A DNA stretch of 64,000 nt from NCBI GenBank assembly GCA_032622095.1, contig CP136062.1, forward strand, positions 159,396,875 through 159,460,874, read 5' to 3'. How positions within the stretch are numbered: the stretch's first letter is position 1; each line of letters begins with the position of its first letter. The translations under genes and the position numbers were made by a program. This DNA comes from Siphonodentalium dalli (lineage: Eukaryota > Mollusca > Scaphopoda > Gadilida > Siphonodentaliidae). The notes beneath the pieces were generated by a model. That model was not told the DNA's origin. It did no database searches and saw only the letters and a program-made list of their open reading frames with translations. Shown here in pieces: positions 11,932 to 22,546 of the stretch.

Positions 11932-12330
11932 CTATGTAATATTAGTGTTCACAGAATAACAACCGCGACTTTTAGTTGAAAAATGGCCACAATTATTCAA
12001 GATGGATGCCAAAATGGCGGCCAAAACATGAGAAATTGGGTTTTTTTCCTTATTTTTTTTTAAATACATTACAATTTTCGAGATAATATAAGAGAAGATA
12101 TCAACTATGTGTTCATTATTTGATGGAATAACTTCTGTGGAAGAGTTATGCACATTAAAGGTGAAGTAGTATTGTTCGTTCTGGTAGAAATGTGAGGTAG
12201 AATATGTGCTGTATAAAATAAATGAAATTATTCTCAGACTGTGTTTCATTCTGTAAATGCTTAATAACCAACCGTGAATAACCCTGATGTCATCAATTCT
12301 ATTTGCGACACAACTATATGGTTGTATCAA
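11932..12330 (-). other. 132-codon frame conserved in both arms (probably non-coding)
   Basis: The same-length frame occurs on the plus strand at 16681-17079 with about 30 differing residues and no indel or stop. Both begin at a TTG rather than an ATG, and the composition is low-complexity. I list it because the frame has survived divergence of the arms; it may be chance or structural sequence of the element end. Confidence 0.2.
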
Positions 12331-12861
12331 TTGAATACAAATTTGTATGTCGAGATGTTTACAAATAAAAAATCAATTTAGTAGTGGATTTACCACGAAA
12401 TTAGGAAACACTAAATGACAGACCACATACTCATCAAACTCAATTTAGTTCTCAAAAACAAGAACATATGGAAGGTATTCTGCAACATATCTTCATAATC
12501 AGGCCTCGTATTCAAATTACCAATACTTAAATTCAGTGTTTTTATGCCCAATTATACACAATTGAAGCGTATACCCGAAAGTATAGTTGAGTTCGGAGTA
12601 AGAAATAATATTATATTCCTTGTATCATATAGTGTCGTCAATTATTTCAGCAACATAACATGAAACACAATCATGCGAATAGCGCAGATTCAATAATATA
12701 TACATTAGTGCAATCTATTGCATAATGCATATATATACATATGTATAATTTTGAGTGTTATATTGTTGCTGGGATATACTCCAGGGGGCCATGTGGTGGG
12801 AAGATGGGATCAGTAAATTTGAAAATACACTTTGTTTTAATAAACTGAATTGAACAATTCA

Positions 12862-13012
12862 CTACCCACAACCACATCTGCACAACTCCGTACATGGAAG
12901 TTTGCTTTTTGAACATTTGCACCTGGAACAAACCGATTTGCAAACAAATTTAATCAATTCGGTGCACACTCTAGCCACTTCTGGGGTTGTCAACCATACA
13001 AGAACAAAAGAA
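12862..13012 (-). pseudogene. Cysteine-rich (CxC-type) C-terminal tail, left arm
   Basis: Reads in frame from a W-x-TTPEVARVC stretch into VCKSVCSRCKCS and PCTELCRCGCG, then a TAG stop. The spacing C-x3-C-x2-C-x-C-x7-C-x4-C-x-C-x-C looks like a metal-binding cysteine cluster. From memory, such tails end large invertebrate proteins that also hold a nuclease-like region, consistent with the fragments at 14510-15628. The frame is intact here, but its upstream part is separated by two inserted elements (13021-13761 and 13792-14506), so the gene is dead. Function of the tail, perhaps zinc and nucleic-acid binding, is inference. Confidence 0.6.
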
Positions 13013-13020
13013 TCGTCAAT

Positions 13021-13761
13021 TAGTGTTCGGTATTCGACGGATTTCGGTATTCGAATATTCGGTTCGAATAACGAGCGAATATTCGAATAGTATTCGAATA
13101 TTTAGATAAATTATAAAATTATATAGATAACATGTTTTGGAACCAAATTATTATTTAATGAAATAGCATATTTATCCATGCACATGCTATACGCAAAAAA
13201 AAAAGAGAAAAAAAAAAGTCTTTTGGCTTAATAGCAAGAGTTTATCTGTTTATGAAGTTCAAGTAGTCACTGTCCCATGCTTGGTTCCACAAGTTGGTCG
13301 TAGTGCCACAATACCTAAGAACATGATCTGGATTGAGCTTGCAGGTTGCCTTTTAGTTTTGGCATCCAACGTGAAGTGAGTCCATATATCTGATTTCTTA
13401 GAATTTGACGCCATATTATACACACAAGTGACAACGCGCAAACAAAACAAAACGATGCCTTATAGGTCCGCTTCCTATGAAAACATGCAAGCACGGTCTG
13501 GTTTACACCTAGCCAATAAAATTATTTCGACGTCATGACGCCAATCAAATCAGAACGTTACAGTTACGTCATATTAATTCGTTTATGGTCAGTGGAAAAT
13601 AGACTATACTTTTAACAGACCATCAGACTAATAACAAACCAGAAAACAATTACCCGGATATTATTCTCGAATATTCGAATAGTCAAATAGTTATTCGAAT
13701 ATTCGAATATTTATTTTTACGAGCGAATATTCGAACATTCGAATATTCGGACCGAACACTA
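13021..13761. mobile_element. 741-bp hAT-type miniature element
   Basis: TIR TAGTGTTCGGT...ACCGAACACTA with a perfect 8-bp target duplication TCGTCAAT (13013-13020 and 13762-13769). Subterminal regions are packed with TTCGAATATTCGAAT motifs, which could be transposase-binding repeats. 8-bp duplications and a TAG/CAG end are hallmarks of hAT elements. No transposase frame. It interrupts the cysteine-rich tail gene fragment. Confidence 0.9.
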
Positions 13762-13791
13762 TCGTCAATAAATTTCCACCCGAAGTAGTCA

Positions 13792-14506
13792 CACTGGGGA
13801 AAAACTGTTCCACCAGAATCGATTCTATCACCCTTCCGGTTCCGTCTCTATCAAATTAAGTTCCGACTCTTTCGCGGTTTGTTAAAAAATATTCAAAGTT
13901 TTGATAGGCTGTTTATACACTGAATGTCAATACGGAAAGTATTCTCCAATAACAACCGACAGACTAGGTTTATGTACGTGCTTATTGATGATAGCAATGC
14001 AATAGCTGATTGTGGTGCACATTTAGAGACGTGCATTTGTGTGTATTTCCCACGAGAATTAAGCAACAGTTTGATGCTCAGGTTTTCATCACATTTAAAT
14101 TGGGCTGGAACTTGTTAGGTTTTATGATCGAACATTATAGGTTATTATAATGTCCTGGTGTTCGATCACATAATGAGACATGTTCCAGCCCAACTAAAAG
14201 TATCAAGGCCGATAAACTTATCATCAAATTGCTGCTTAATTTACATAGGAAATGCACAAAAACGCATTATGCCTCAACGTGTGTACAAAAATAGCTGATT
14301 TCGCATTATTATCATCAATAAGCACGAGCAAAGACCTAATATACGGATATTTGTTTAGAAAATAGTTCTGTTTTGACATTTAGTGTATAAATGGCGGTCA
14401 AAACTTTGAAAACAGTTGTGTTAAATCGCGAAAGAGTCGGGCCTTAGTTCGATAGAGACAATAGAATCGATAGAATCGATTCTTGTGAAACAGTTTCCCT
14501 CCAGTG
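13792..14506. mobile_element. 715-bp full-length palindromic miniature element
   Basis: Ends CACTGGGGAAAAACTGTT and AACAGTTTCCCTCCAGTG. The halves remain complementary to the centre near 14149 (AATTGGGCTGGAAC at 14098 pairs with GTTCCAGCCCAAC at 14172), so the whole element can fold into one hairpin. Flanking duplication is imperfect. It lies only ~23 bp from the hAT-type element and inside the same gene fragment. Confidence 0.8.
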
Positions 14507-14509
14507 AGT

Positions 14510-14645
14510 CTAGTGCTGGAAACTTTGCATCTATTATGGGGCTTACAGCCCATATACCAGCCTGATGTTTACTAGTAGCACAATTTCTTTGGTGGTAACT
14601 GTTCATGTGCACGGCCTTTGCTGGACATTTCATGTCTATCTTCAT
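14510..14645 (-). pseudogene. Fragment of nuclease/CxC gene, region before the tail
   Basis: Encodes a segment with HQAGIWAVSPIIDAKFPALDS, matching the right-arm QAGIWTVLVSPIAHVKFPAPD (plus strand ~16196-16260). Both precede the W-x-TT...C-x-C tail. The two inserted miniature elements separate this fragment from its tail at 12862-13012. Confidence 0.55.
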
Positions 14646-15089
14646 TAACTGAGGTCAGGTTGGCAGATTTGTCATAAACAATCACGACGAAATGCTAAAT
14701 ACACTCAAATAGTGGTGATGGAACATCAAGTACCACAAAAGGATTCCTCGTAATTGACATCAAGCATTCTGTTAGCTCTGGGTAAGATTTTCAAGCATCC
14801 CAAAATGTGCGCTTACCATTACCAAAGAAAAAGGAAGTTGAGTCGCATCCTGATATCACATGGAAATGATGGAATATTGGAAGCACAGTTGAATTTTCTG
14901 AGCCCAATTGAATTGTACATATCAACTATGTTGCGGATAACATGGGATTTAGACTTGTCGAAAGACACAGTTTCAAATTTTTGCATTGGAGTAGCTTAGC
15001 ATGCAGATGTCACACAAGAATCACGATAATATCCTTGTAAATATCCTTGAACAATAATCGATGAATAATGAGTTTGTAGCATATGAGAT

Positions 15090-15628
15090 ATATGTCCGAC
15101 TAATCTACTGTCAGCTTCTTCATATGTGCATCCACAGAGAATAGGTTCCACATTAGGACCGCGTTATCATCCTCCGTTGTGAAGATGGTTTTCCTTGGTA
15201 GGGTTTCCAATTTAAAGAGACATTCATTGACCAATGCAAACAATACTTGCTTGTTGGTGGTGTTTCTTAGAAAGTCATTCCAATTCGGTGGAATTGTTGT
15301 GGTAAGCCCCCACCTTACATCGAATGCCACAACCACGTTTCTCTCACGTTCCTGTTGTGCTACTAACCTATATTTACCTGTTCAAAACCAAGTCAATTCT
15401 TCTACTATCTGGGAGCTGCATCATAACATATGGAATAAACGTTGTGCTGATATACATTGAGAAAGTATGCCCGACTTCAGGTCTCAGTAAGTGTATCAGA
15501 GCACCCCCGTCGAACACCTTACACTCGACCTTTGGATTTGGCTCTGCAGTGTCTATGTAGTTTGAATCGGATGGGACCTTCATGCAGCTTAGGAAGTCAC
15601 ATTTATTACCGCCCCTGCTTTCGCCCAC
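15090..15628 (-). pseudogene. Central nuclease-like region of the same gene (frameshifted)
   Basis: Two minus-strand frames join with shifts. 15628-15374 contains KVFDGGALIHLL, TFSMYISTTFIPYV and RRIDLVLNR; 15336-15100 contains IPPNWNDFLRNTTNKQ; a third frame near 15139 gives CGCTYEEADSRLVGHISH. The EEAD-R motif, after an NWxxFLRxxxNK motif, is what I recall from a repeat-associated invertebrate protein family with PIN/XPG-like acidic motifs. Active status is excluded by frameshifts. Recognition rests on recalled motif order, not on a search. Confidence 0.55.
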
Positions 15629-15973
15629 TTTCGATATAGATGGGGGAACCGCTGGTTTTCGTGTGAGAAGAACATATATTTCATATGCTACAAACCGATA
15701 ATTCTTCGATTATTGTTCACACTGTTGACACATATTTTATCGTGATCATGTTGGGACATCTGTATGCTATGCTTTTTCAATGCAAACATTTGAAACTCTT
15801 TGTCTTTCGAGAAGTCTAAACCCCATGTTACATACAACATAGTTGATACGTGCAATTCAATGGGCTAACACAAATTGAACTGTACTTCCAATATTCCATC
15901 CGATATCAGGATGCGACTCAACTCCTCTTTTCCTTGGTAAGGGTAAGCGCAATTTTGGGATGCTTGGAAAGCT

Positions 15974-16107
15974 TAGCTCACAGAATGCTTGATGCCAATA
16001 CCAGGTATCCGTGTGTGGTTCTTGATGTTTCATCGCCACTGTTATGACAAATCTGTGAACCTGACCTTGGTTAATGAAGCAAGACATGAAATGTTCAGCA
16101 CAGTTCA

Positions 16108-16198
<91 letters not shown>

Positions 16199-16437
16199 GC
16201 TGGTATATGGACTGTACTAGTAAGCCCCATAGCACATGTAAAGTTTCCAGCACCTGACGTCTTTGGACGGAAATTGATTGGCGGTTCTTTTGTTACTGTT
16301 TGGATGACAACCCAGAAGCAGCTAGAGAGTGCACAGAGTTGATTAAATGTGTTTGCAAATCGGTTTGTTCCAGGTGCAAATGTTCAAGAAGCAAACTTCC
16401 ATGTACGAAGTTGTGCAGATGTGGTTGTGAGAAGTGA
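15974..16437 (+). pseudogene. Right-arm copy of the nuclease/CxC gene 3' end
   Basis: Plus strand reads HCYDKSVNLTLVNEARHEMF, then an AC/TA microsatellite, then QAGIWTVLVSPIAHVKFPAP, a frameshift near 16303, and DDNPEAARECTELIKCVCKS, CSRCKCSRSKLPCTKLCRCG, ending in TGA at 16435. It is the inverted counterpart of 12862-15090. The left copy is in frame at the TTPE junction where this one is shifted, while this copy lacks the two inserted elements, so the two arms decayed independently. Confidence 0.6.
16112..16196. repeat. (CA)n(TA)n microsatellite inside the gene relic
   Basis: A short CA run followed by about 36 TA units, inserted or expanded between the EARHEMF and QAGIW segments. It is absent from the minus-strand arm. 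Confidence 0.95.
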
Positions 16438-17337
16438 ATTGTTAAATACAGTTTATTAAAACAAAGTGTATTTTCAAATTTCAAAGTATTGGTAATTTGA
16501 ATACGAGGCCCGATGATGAAGATGTGTTGCAGAATACCATACATTTGTTCCTATTTTGATAACCGAATTGAGTTTGACGATTATGGGTTTTGTAATTTGG
16601 TGTTTCCTAATTTCGTGGTAAATCCACTACTAAATTGATTTTTTTTTGGTTAAGATCTCGATATTCTAATTTGTATTCAATTGATCCAACCATATAGTAG
16701 TGTCACAAATAGAATTGAAGACATCAGAACCATTCATGGTTCGTTTCTAAGCATTTACAGAATGAAACCCTGTCTTAGAATAATTTTGCTCATTTTACAT
16801 AGCACATATTCTACCTCACATTTGTACCAGAACAAACTATACTACTTCGCCTTTAATGTGCATGACTCTTTCACAGAGGTTATTCCATCGAATAATCAAC
16901 ACATTGTTGATATCTTCTCTTATATTATCTCGAAAATTGTAAAGTATTTAAACAAAATTAAGGACAAAACCAAACATTTCCATGTTTTGGCCACCATTTT
17001 GGCATCCATCTTGAATAATTGTGGCCATTTTTCAACTAAAAGTGTGGGCTGTTATTCGGTAACCACCATTCTTAGATAATAGGGTGGAATTCGTTATGTT
17101 TAACATATCTAATTGGGAAGCAAAACTATTAGGTGTACCATCGTCAAACCGGTGGCCATCTTGGACGCCATCTTGAATGTTCGGCTCTACGTCGGTCAAA
17201 AAGTTGGTTCTTGAGAAAATTCCTAGGCTAGAGATGCTGTCCTACAAGATATGAAAAAATGGCGCTTTTATCCGACATGTATTGATCAAAACGCTAACTA
17301 CCTACACTATGTTTATTAAACATGCCTATTGTTGATT

Positions 17338-17505
17338 AAACTTCGCAGAGTGGATTAAACTTTCTCCATACAATTTGAACGGAAAAGTGTTTATCCATCG
17401 CATTGTAAAGATCGTGGCATAAACTTCGCCGAGTGGATTAAACTATCTCCAAACAATTTGAACGGAAAAGTGTTTATCCAGCATTGTAAAGATCGTGGCA
17501 TAATC
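17338..17505. repeat. ~82-bp tandem duplication
   Basis: Two copies of a unit containing GAGTGGATTAAACT, TCTCCA(T/A)ACAATTTGAACGG and AAGATCGTGGCATAA, immediately outside the palindromic element and adjoining the hairpin at 17522. Confidence 0.8.
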
Positions 17506-17521
17506 AAAATATACGCATAGT

Positions 17522-17635
17522 GTTTCTGAATAACAAATTTAATCCACTCGTGGGATTGGCGATTTACACCACTCGCTGAAGCTTGTGGTGTAAATCGCCA
17601 ATCCCACTCGTGGATTAAATTTGTTATTCAGAAAC
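17522..17635. repeat. Near-perfect 50-bp-arm hairpin
   Basis: 17522-17571 pairs with 17586-17635 with only a 3-bp difference, in a local CCACTCGTGG palindrome; the loop is 14 bp. Pairing continues weakly outside as ATACGCATA / TATGCGTAT. Such symmetry suggests a recent palindromic duplication or a small foldback element. Confidence 0.85.
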
Positions 17636-17639
17636 AATA

Positions 17640-18804
17640 TGCGTATATTCTATATTAATCTGGTCGTTCTCTTTATATACGCACATGGCTCAATTGAAGC
17701 TACAAATTATGTCTACGTATGGACAGCGTATACTAATGTAGGTGGAAAACACAAGGAATAGTTGGGACAACAGACGCTCATTATTTCTACCATATCAGGA
17801 ATAGACTAACACGGAACTCTATTTTCCTTTCCATGTCGTGCAAATGGCTGTTTTTGGTTTGCGACCCAAACATCGTGTTCTATTGTATTTTTGACTACTT
17901 CAATCCATCTTTCTGGGACATATAATGCTCGTAGAAAGGTAGATAAATTATTTATCGACCTATCTCGGTACCGGGAAAAGTTCAAAAACGAATATTAGTT
18001 GGTGTATTTGGAGCGCAAACCGCCATATGGCTTTAAAGATGGTCCATATCTTCCTAATCACGCTTTATATAGTTTCCGTGGTATAAAATGCTAAATATGA
18101 GTCGAAGACATCTGTCCGGAAACGCTTCTATCAATTAGGGTGCATTTACACTGCTATAGAACTGTACACAGATCTACACGCAGACTAGTGCGAACGGGTT
18201 GATATAGAAATGCACACAGAAAGAAAACGGTATTCGTTCGTGTGAGCAAAAATCGTGTCCGCTATACGTCACGGTCAACGCCGAAGCATTGCGACAGGCA
18301 AATCTGTTTTGATTAATTGTTACTCGGACTTGGCGAATGTGTTACAGTTTTCGTATGTAATTCGTATATTCAAGATGGACAGGGACGTGTCAACGGGGGG
18401 GGGGGGGGGGGGGGTGAGGGGTGTCTTTGGTCAAAAGTTTCAACAGTTGGAAATTTCACACCTGACAAAGCATTAGTTGTAATTTCCAAACCAACAATGG
18501 GTTGAACATGATATTGTAGTTTGATTTTCAAACATTTTGGAGTATTGTTTTCTGACCAATATTTGCATAATATTCCTACCTTATATGGAAAGATTGTGCC
18601 CTGGTCCCGGCCTCCCCGTGGCCAGTCAAAACTGCTAGTTATTTAAGAAAAGCAATATTGTCCTACATTTGGTCAACATTGTCATTAGAATTGTCATCCG
18701 TTGGAAATTTTGCTACATTTGGTCAAATACAGGGTGTTGTAGCATGGATACCCACTCCATACCAATCCAAAATGGCTACCTCCCAGATGGTGTCAAACAG
18801 GAAA

Positions 18805-18856
<52 letters not shown>

Positions 18857-19440
18857 CCTACAACCAATGTTAGGGCGACATTTCGCAGGGGAAATACATA
18901 TATTAGGGAGACATTAATGTTAGGGGGACATATTTGTGTCTCCATAACATTTTAATTAAATTTTCTGGATATATGCATCAACAATTTATTCAAAATCCAT
19001 GTTGTATGTAATCTGACTGACTTTGTTTGTCGTTGTTCGTCATCAGTTTTGGGTTTAAATAATTAATTTGGTAGATTTTTGCAACTGATTTTTAGCATGC
19101 TATATCTGGCATAGGTAAATTCATGGTATTAAGTAGACTTTGTTCTAATGTAAAAAACAATTTTATTTTGGACATATGTATGTATTATCAGAATAGATAC
19201 CATTATAAGTTATGTATAAGAATCAAACAGCCAAATATTAAATCGTATTAATCGATATACAGACATATATTTCGGTTTACATTTTTTTGTGGTGGCGTTT
19301 CAAGCACATCAAAGATATACGGTACGGTGGAAATTAACTATATATTTGGGAGACATTGGCCTAAGACCGCAAACGGCCAGCGGTTTTCGTTTTAATTACT
19401 CAACAGTGTTACATTTCTTGAATGTGGCTTAATAGACCCC
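17640..19440. other. Gene-free stretch with homopolymer and microsatellite
   Basis: It contains a 20-G run (18395-18414), a (TA)n tract (18809-18854), and fragments with TTAGGGCGACAT and TTAGGGAGACAT motifs (18869-18930) that resemble the ends of short palindromes in the 46-64 kb array. A segment around 18440-18760 is related to 25500-25720 (GTTGGAAAT-TCACAC and CCAACAATGG modules). No gene recognised. Confidence 0.5.
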
Positions 19441-19560
19441 TTCATTGCCGGACTGCAGTCGTCATAGGCAGGGGCGTAGGAACCGGGGGGGGGGGGCAAA
19501 GGGGGTATTCCCCACCAATATTTTCCAAAGGTTAGTAAAAATATTTGGCAAACTAATTAA

Positions 19561-19858
19561 GTGGTGGGTGGCTATACCTATATACTTGCGCCGGTGGCGC
19601 ATAAGATACTATGGGAGATGGGATGGGGTGGTGGGTGGCTATACCTATATACTTGCACCTGCGGCGCATAAGATACTATGGGAGGCGGGATGGGGTGGTG
19701 GCTGGTTATACTTATATACTTGCGCATGGCGCATAATATACTATGGGAGACGGGATGGGGTTGTTGGTGGCTATACCTATATACTTGTGCCTGCAGCGCA
19801 TAAGATAGGCTACTATGGGATGCGGGATGGGGTGGTGGGTGGCTATACCTATATGCTT
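19561..19858 (+). repeat. ~67-bp minisatellite, about 4.5 copies
   Basis: Unit contains GTGGTGGGTGGCTATACC, TATATACTTG and GCATAAGATACTATGGGA. Starts at 19561, 19628, 19695, 19760 and 19832 give periods of 65-72 bp. Open frames on both strands across it are repeat artefacts. A 14-G run precedes it at about 19484. Confidence 0.9.
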
Positions 19859-19899
19859 CAATAAAGTCTGCTGTTGTCAGAAAATAATGACATTGACAC

Positions 19900-21960
19900 A
19901 TATTTAAAGATGTACTGTATTTACAACCTAGTCATTCCATCTATAGCCTACCAGCTGACAGCTGTTTCTGGTGATTTATGTGACAATAGAATTAATAGAA
20001 ATTCCATTTTCTGTTTATCACTTGGCCATTCCTGGTCATGCAAGCTTCTTCTGGTGATGTGTGCATCCATGTAGTCTACTTTCTCATGGTTGTTTGTGAC
20101 ATATTTACTTTTTGAATATCTTATCCCAGTTATGGGAGTAATTTCACATCATAAATGACTAGATAATAACACAACATGAATTCCCATATACCTATTTGTT
20201 CATTACACTTTCAATCGGCCTACCATTTTATGAAATTACAATTGATAAATGAATGTTGATCTAATATATGATAATGTAGTGGTGGGAAAACAATGTCAGA
20301 TGGGTCAGAAGCCACCAGAGAGCCACTTTAAGCTTCCAATTTCAGAAAAACATTCCCGGGTGAGGACCCCCACCCCCAAACAAGAGGGGCGACCCCCTCT
20401 CGTGCTCTCCCCCACACATAGCAACACATAAGGAAGAAAAATCGTTCTAGTAAACGAAATTTGCGGATTCATGGCGCACGTCGAACAGACAAAAGTCGTT
20501 ATCGCTAGGCAAACGTTTGAATACATATTAATACCGGTACCATAAAAGTGAACTCTGTTTGATCAATTCTGGTGATCGTTTTACAAATTCATTTACGTAA
20601 CAAATTATACATCAAAATTGTGCCTAGTTGGGATTTTGTGCTCAGATAATACGACCGCCAATTTTGTATTGTTCAAACATTATAGGTGCCTTTGAATGTG
20701 TACAATTTGAAACTTATCAAAGTGCATACCGATTAAAATAGCAACTAGTAAATAGCAACTGGTAATTGCCCGTTTAGGCACATTCGGGGTTTCTGCCATA
20801 AGGTTGGGGAATGGGACCACTACAGCTCCTGTGGAAAGATATCAGTCCATGCAACCACATGCAAATAACAAATATTAGTAAATAGGCCCATAACAAGCCC
20901 AAATTCCGAACACCTTAACCCTTCCATGGCTGGAGCTTCCTGAACTTTTGCAACATCCTGTGTCAATGCATTCTCAGACAAACATGTATTATATTTAATA
21001 CTGCACCAGCGCTGCTCCATTCATGAAAGTGTTAAGGTGTCGGTAATATAATTAGATTGAAATTTAAGGAATCACAATTCACTTTGTTTTGATTTGTGTA
21101 TTGCAACTGGGAGACAGTTCCTCTTGAATAATGATCTAGTGTGGTACAGTTCATAAGTCGGGACATTTATATTTATTTTCCTAGTCATAATTTGAAAAAA
21201 CAATGTACACGGTATTGGACAAATATGTTATGTGGGGCTCAAATTTAACACCCATCGGCAGTTGTATCCTGGATATTTATCGCGACCCCCATGGTTATGG
21301 GGAGCAATATGGAAGTAATTACTATAAGCAATTACTCGATATCAAATATTATCCTTCATGATAATAGCAGAGATAGTTTATAGGGCCAGCATCCACCAGG
21401 CGAGAAGCAGAACATGGTGTGTCTGCTTTTGCCCCACCCACTTATTCACAAACACCAATTACCCTAAAGCCACCAACAATCTTGGTGCCAATCTATTTAA
21501 AAAAAATGTTTTGAATCCCATCATTGTATAGATAAAAGACAACCCAAATCGGTTGATCAAGGACGGGTGTTTACAATTAAAGCACCAGATAACTAGTTGT
21601 GACTGGTATTCCAAAAAAATAGGCAGACCGGATTCGTCTGCATAATGTCGCAGTCCGCCTTTTGAATATCGAATTTCCAGCTATCCCGCTGCGCTGTTCG
21701 CGCATTGCATCACTTAATATGCCACTCGCACAGCTGGATGAGATTTTAACAGCATATGAAGCCATTCTACACAAGAAATAAAACCATAGTCAGAAATGGT
21801 AACGCCACCAAGATCATATTATTAGCCATAAATATAAATTATAATATAATTATAATATAAACTAGCTTTCAAATTCCATCTGGGATATTTGGATACTTCC
21901 ATATATCAAGTTTTCCCGTTTATCGTGTTACATTACATTCTTCAAACTGTCTTCTTTTTT
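19900..21960. other. Unrecognised intergenic stretch
   Basis: No supported gene, RNA or repeat recurring in the window. Short frames such as 20249-20431 and 21577-21774 show no recognisable motif. Confidence 0.45.
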
Positions 21961-21967
21961 ATCACAC

Positions 21968-22546
21968 TAGCTGGTGGGCCCGACATCGTCCGGGCTGTTT
22001 CCCATCTGATTTCCGGTGAAAGGCGCGATTTGACTATTTTGAAAGTCAAGGTCAGGTCGGGGTCACGATTTGACCCGTCCAAAACACTCCACGGAGAAAA
22101 GTATCCCTAGGTATCAAATTTCGCCGAAATCCGTCCGTTTTACCCAACTTGACCTTTAATTGACCATTTTGAAGCTCAAGTCGTGGTCACGAATTGACCC
22201 GTCCAAAACTCTCCCCTGACAATAGTACTCATAGGTATCAAATTTCGTCGAAATCCGTCAGTTTTACCCAATTTGACCTTGAATTGACTGTTTTAAAGGT
22301 CAATGTCAGGTCGGGGTCACGATGTGACCCGTAAAAAACACTCCCGGACAAAGGAACCCCTAGGTATAAAATTTCGTCGAAATCTGTCCGTTTTTCCCGA
22401 TTTGACCTTGAATTTACAATTTTGAAGGTCAAGGTCAGGTCGAGGTCATGATTTGATGATGTCCAAAACATTTCCCGGACACAAGCACCCCTAAGTATCA
22501 AATTTCGTCGAAATCTATGGAAAGCCGAAGGGGACATATGCTAGTT
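21968..22546 (+). mobile_element. Retroposon-like remnant with ~125-bp internal repeats
   Basis: Begins CTAGCTGGTGGGCCCGACAT and contains four diverged tandem units with GTCAAGGTCAGGTCGGGGTC and AAATTTCGTCGAAATC motifs (near 22045, 22175, 22299 and 22428). It ends in a GCTAGTT(G/A)CTA short-repeat tail. The start resembles that of the 3.1-kb remnant at 58336 (CTAGCAGGGTTACCCGGCGT), suggesting a shared retroposon class. No reverse transcriptase is present. Confidence 0.5.

Larger units (their letters stand above)
11693..17308. mobile_element. 5.6-kb palindromic element carrying decayed nuclease/CxC gene ends
   Basis: Starts AGTGTAGGTAGTTAG at 11693 and ends with the inverted form at 17308. 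The left arm (to ~15090, enlarged by insertions) and the right arm (~15690-17308) are reverse complements. The arms include the 3' end of a protein gene read inward-to-outward on opposite strands, plus ~0.85 kb of shared outer sequence with GGCCAAAATGGCGGC-like motifs. The unpaired centre (15100-15690) holds further gene sequence on the minus strand. No clean target duplication is seen; TGT lies on both sides but is too short to count. It may be an autonomous element collapsed into an inverted dimer, or an inverted duplication of a gene that happens to look terminal. Confidence 0.65.

Noticed and set aside
11693-17308. Polinton assignment from the AG start
   Set aside because: No 6-bp duplication (CCTGTT versus ATGTTT) and no Polinton genes; an AG dinucleotide alone is too weak.
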